Made by a program: the position numbers and the translations under genes
The notes under the pieces: generated by a model
Seen by the model: the letters and a program-made list of their open reading frames with translations, nothing else
Told to the model about the DNA's origin: nothing
Database searches by the model: none
Origin: Flavipsychrobacter stenotrophus
Lineage (GTDB): Bacteria > Bacteroidota > Bacteroidia > Chitinophagales > Chitinophagaceae
Reading direction: 5' to 3'
Length of the DNA stretch: 7,222 bases
Assembly (NCBI GenBank): GCA_947371715.1
Contig: CANBQQ010000160.1
Location: forward strand, 1 to 7,222
Shown: positions 5,681 through 7,222 of the stretch, one piece after another
Layout of the letters: every line of letters starts with the position of its first letter
How positions within the stretch are numbered: position 1 is the stretch's first letter

Positions 5681-6256
5681 ATGCCAAAGCCTGACTATAA
5701 GAAAGTGCCGCTCACCCCCGACGAATCGGAATGGCTGATGAAGATCTATAAACTCAGGCATGATGATCTGTTTTACTCAGGGGCTTTCAGATGTTTCGCT
5801 TATAGCTTTATCATCTCTTCCATTGTAACCAATATTTTGAGTTTTGCCACCTACGCATTTTGGAATGGAACTGGCACTTTGGTCTTCAGCTCACTGCCTG
5901 TAAATCTGTTTATCAATATCTTGCTTGCCCTGGGTATCACGGTCTCTGCATGTGCATTTATCAGCAATTATATGATAGATGCCTATAAGCAGGATGCATC
6001 ATGTGGCATGAAGTTCGAAGTACCACTAACCATTGTAAGTAAAGAGTACTTTCCCGTTACCGGCCAGTACTTCTTTCGCCTGCAGAATAACCCTGAAAAA
6101 CTCTATGAAGTAGATCAGGCAGACTATAACAAATACGAAGAAGGTGGCACCATCTCTATGAATCAGGGTATAAACTCAGGCCATATTTTCGGACAAAACG
6201 ACGAAGTAAGAATAAAGTTCTTCAAGCTAAACCGCAGGACCTACAACAACTACTGA
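5681..6256 (+). CDS. Hypothetical two-helix membrane protein
   Basis: I do not recognise this 191-residue protein as a named family. The N-terminal 35 residues are polar and charged (PDESEWLMKIYKLRHDDL). Two hydrophobic segments follow, at about 38-60 and 74-98, separated by a short turn (WNGTGTLVFSSLP). The C-terminal 90 residues are soluble and look rich in beta strands: VPLTIVSKEYFPVTGQYFFRL (114-134), KLYEVDQADYNKYEEGGTI (140-158) and EVRIKFFKL (175-183). The pattern of a membrane anchor followed by a small beta domain recalls DUF2500-type proteins, but that is only a resemblance in layout. Both termini probably face the cytoplasm, by the positive charges around the helices. It is divergent from the SRPBCC gene and converges on the 6281 gene with a 24-bp gap and no visible terminator. 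It appears complete. Confidence 0.85.
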   Translation: MPKPDYKKVPLTPDESEWLMKIYKLRHDDLFYSGAFRCFAYSFIISSIVTNILSFATYAFWNGTGTLVFSSLPVNLFINILLALGITVSACAFISNYMIDAYKQDASCGMKFEVPLTIVSKEYFPVTGQYFFRLQNNPEKLYEVDQADYNKYEEGGTISMNQGINSGHIFGQNDEVRIKFFKLNRRTYNNY

Positions 6257-6280
6257 GCAAATTTTCTAAGCAGGTATTGA

Positions 6281-7222
6281 TCACTTCCGCTTATACATTT
6301 CATACCCATCAGGTAGCTTTTTCAAAAAGCTGTAATCAGCCATTATATTGGCGGGCAAAGGCTCTTGCGCCAGGTTTATATAAAGGTCTTCATTCCCTGT
6401 CAGGCAATAGTGCGTAACATGTCCCGCCTTGCATGAAAAGTAAAAATAACAAAAACTATATGGTGAGCACCCCACAACAGCACCCTTATCCCAACTGCCG
6501 ATCTCCGCATTTATATGCGCGTTGATCTGCTGTTCTTCCGCATAATTATCTTGCCTGTAACACCACATGTATTGTTGATAGCTGACAATGAGCACAGGCA
6601 CTACAAAAGCCAATCTTATGAGACTGTATCTTACAACCCCTGGTTTTACAAATGAAAACAATTTGGCAACCAGCAGGTAAAAAGTATAAACTATAGTTGC
6701 TACCGTTATGCTGTAATGCAATACCATATTCCTGTAATAAGGTAATCGTTGCATTTTAAAACAGAAGATACCCCACACTATCCAAAGAAGTATGTAAAAT
6801 ATCCCCACCAGTCTGCGCTCTCTCTTCTTGGCAAATAATAACAACAAAGGCATCAGGAACAACACCATATTCACCCAGTGATCGCGCTCTATTAGATTCG
6901 AAAAAAGCGTATTGCCATTTGTCTTTAGTGCGGTATAAAAGCCCTGAATAAATTCAACGTAGTCACCCGTCCCGGCTTTCACGTATTCATTATTGATCAG
7001 CGCATCCAGTCCCGAAAAACATAGCGACGGCAGGTAGAACAGGAATACCCCGAAACCTATTAATACCGCATGCAGAACCAGCGCCAGATCAGCCTTGCGC
7101 TCGTAAACCATAACACACAAACAAAAGAGCAACTGTGCACCAAAGAAATAGCTATAGGTGGGAATACATGCGAAACCAAGTACCGATGAAACAGTAAACA
7201 AGCGCAGTTCGCGCCTGCCTTT
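6281..7222 (-). CDS. Polytopic membrane protein, glycosyltransferase family 39-like (partial, N-terminus off window)
   Basis: The reading frame is open through the right edge of the window. A TTG at 7199-7201 could be read as a start, but the seven codons beyond it stay in frame (KGRRELR) without a stop, so the gene very probably begins outside. The 313 visible residues show about six or seven membrane segments: roughly 9-40 (probably two), 46-69, 117-131, 139-156, 166-191 and 199-219. A soluble tail of about 95 residues ends in DGYEMYKRK. Features such as RLFTVSSVLGFACIPTYSYF, FLFYLPSLCFSGLDALINNE and a basic cytoplasmic loop KKRERR resemble the second half of GT-C glycosyltransferases, which move sugars from polyprenyl phosphates at the membrane. 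The catalytic acidic residues of that family lie near the N-terminus and are not visible here. The family call is therefore tentative. Confidence 0.75.
   Translation of the reverse strand, partial: KGRRELRLFTVSSVLGFACIPTYSYFFGAQLLFCLCVMVYERKADLALVLHAVLIGFGVFLFYLPSLCFSGLDALINNEYVKAGTGDYVEFIQGFYTALKTNGNTLFSNLIERDHWVNMVLFLMPLLLLFAKKRERRLVGIFYILLWIVWGIFCFKMQRLPYYRNMVLHYSITVATIVYTFYLLVAKLFSFVKPGVVRYSLIRLAFVVPVLIVSYQQYMWCYRQDNYAEEQQINAHINAEIGSWDKGAVVGCSPYSFCYFYFSCKAGHVTHYCLTGNEDLYINLAQEPLPANIMADYSFLKKLPDGYEMYKRK

Noticed and set aside
7199..7201. TTG as the start codon of the right-hand membrane protein
   Set aside because: The frame stays open upstream to the window edge, and the preceding residues continue a plausible protein. 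A truncated gene is more likely than a TTG start.
1..7222. CRISPR array, tRNA, rRNA, insertion sequence or attachment site
   Set aside because: I saw no regularly spaced repeats, cloverleaf, rRNA-like sequence, transposase motif or terminal inverted repeats anywhere in the window.

Overview
This window looks like chromosome from a member of the Bacteroidota, probably a Chitinophagaceae-like bacterium. The reasons are the moderate G+C, start codons preceded by A-rich leaders without Shine-Dalgarno sequences, candidate promoters of the Bacteroidota type (TTTG, about 20 bp, TAnnTTTG), several short lipoproteins, and a DUF4142 protein. The lineage is inferred from these features and not from a database match.

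Layout, left to right. Positions 1-161 hold no gene I can support, only a short inverted repeat. A minus-strand lipoprotein with DUF695-like and RraB-like parts (162-1016) is divergent from a plus-strand DUF4142 lipoprotein (1159-1803), which ends in a strong hairpin. A stretch of about 420 bp without an intact gene follows (1863-2283). It contains a candidate promoter, a 14-bp palindrome and a possible decayed minus-strand reading frame. Next comes the centrepiece, a two-gene plus-strand operon: rtcB (2284-3684), a 3'-phosphate RNA ligase, and prfH (3698-4312), a peptide chain release factor homologue. A hairpin separates it from a convergent minus-strand OmpA-like lipoprotein (4369-4887). 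Then follow a repeat-bearing spacer, a minus-strand SRPBCC/AHSA1-type protein (5061-5483), a divergent two-helix membrane protein of unknown function (5681-6256), and the C-terminal part of a polytopic membrane protein resembling glycosyltransferase family 39 (minus strand, 6281 to the window end and beyond).

The genes that clearly work together are rtcB and prfH. From published work on this pairing in other bacteria, PrfH releases the nascent chain from ribosomes whose 16S rRNA has been cut in the decoding centre, and RtcB then reseals the rRNA. The pair is therefore best read as a ribosome rescue-and-repair module that counters rRNA-cutting toxins. It is recognised here by homology; what may be new is its Bacteroidota setting, its long leader and its lack of rtcA/rtcR neighbours. 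The remaining genes look like envelope or housekeeping genes with no visible functional link to it.
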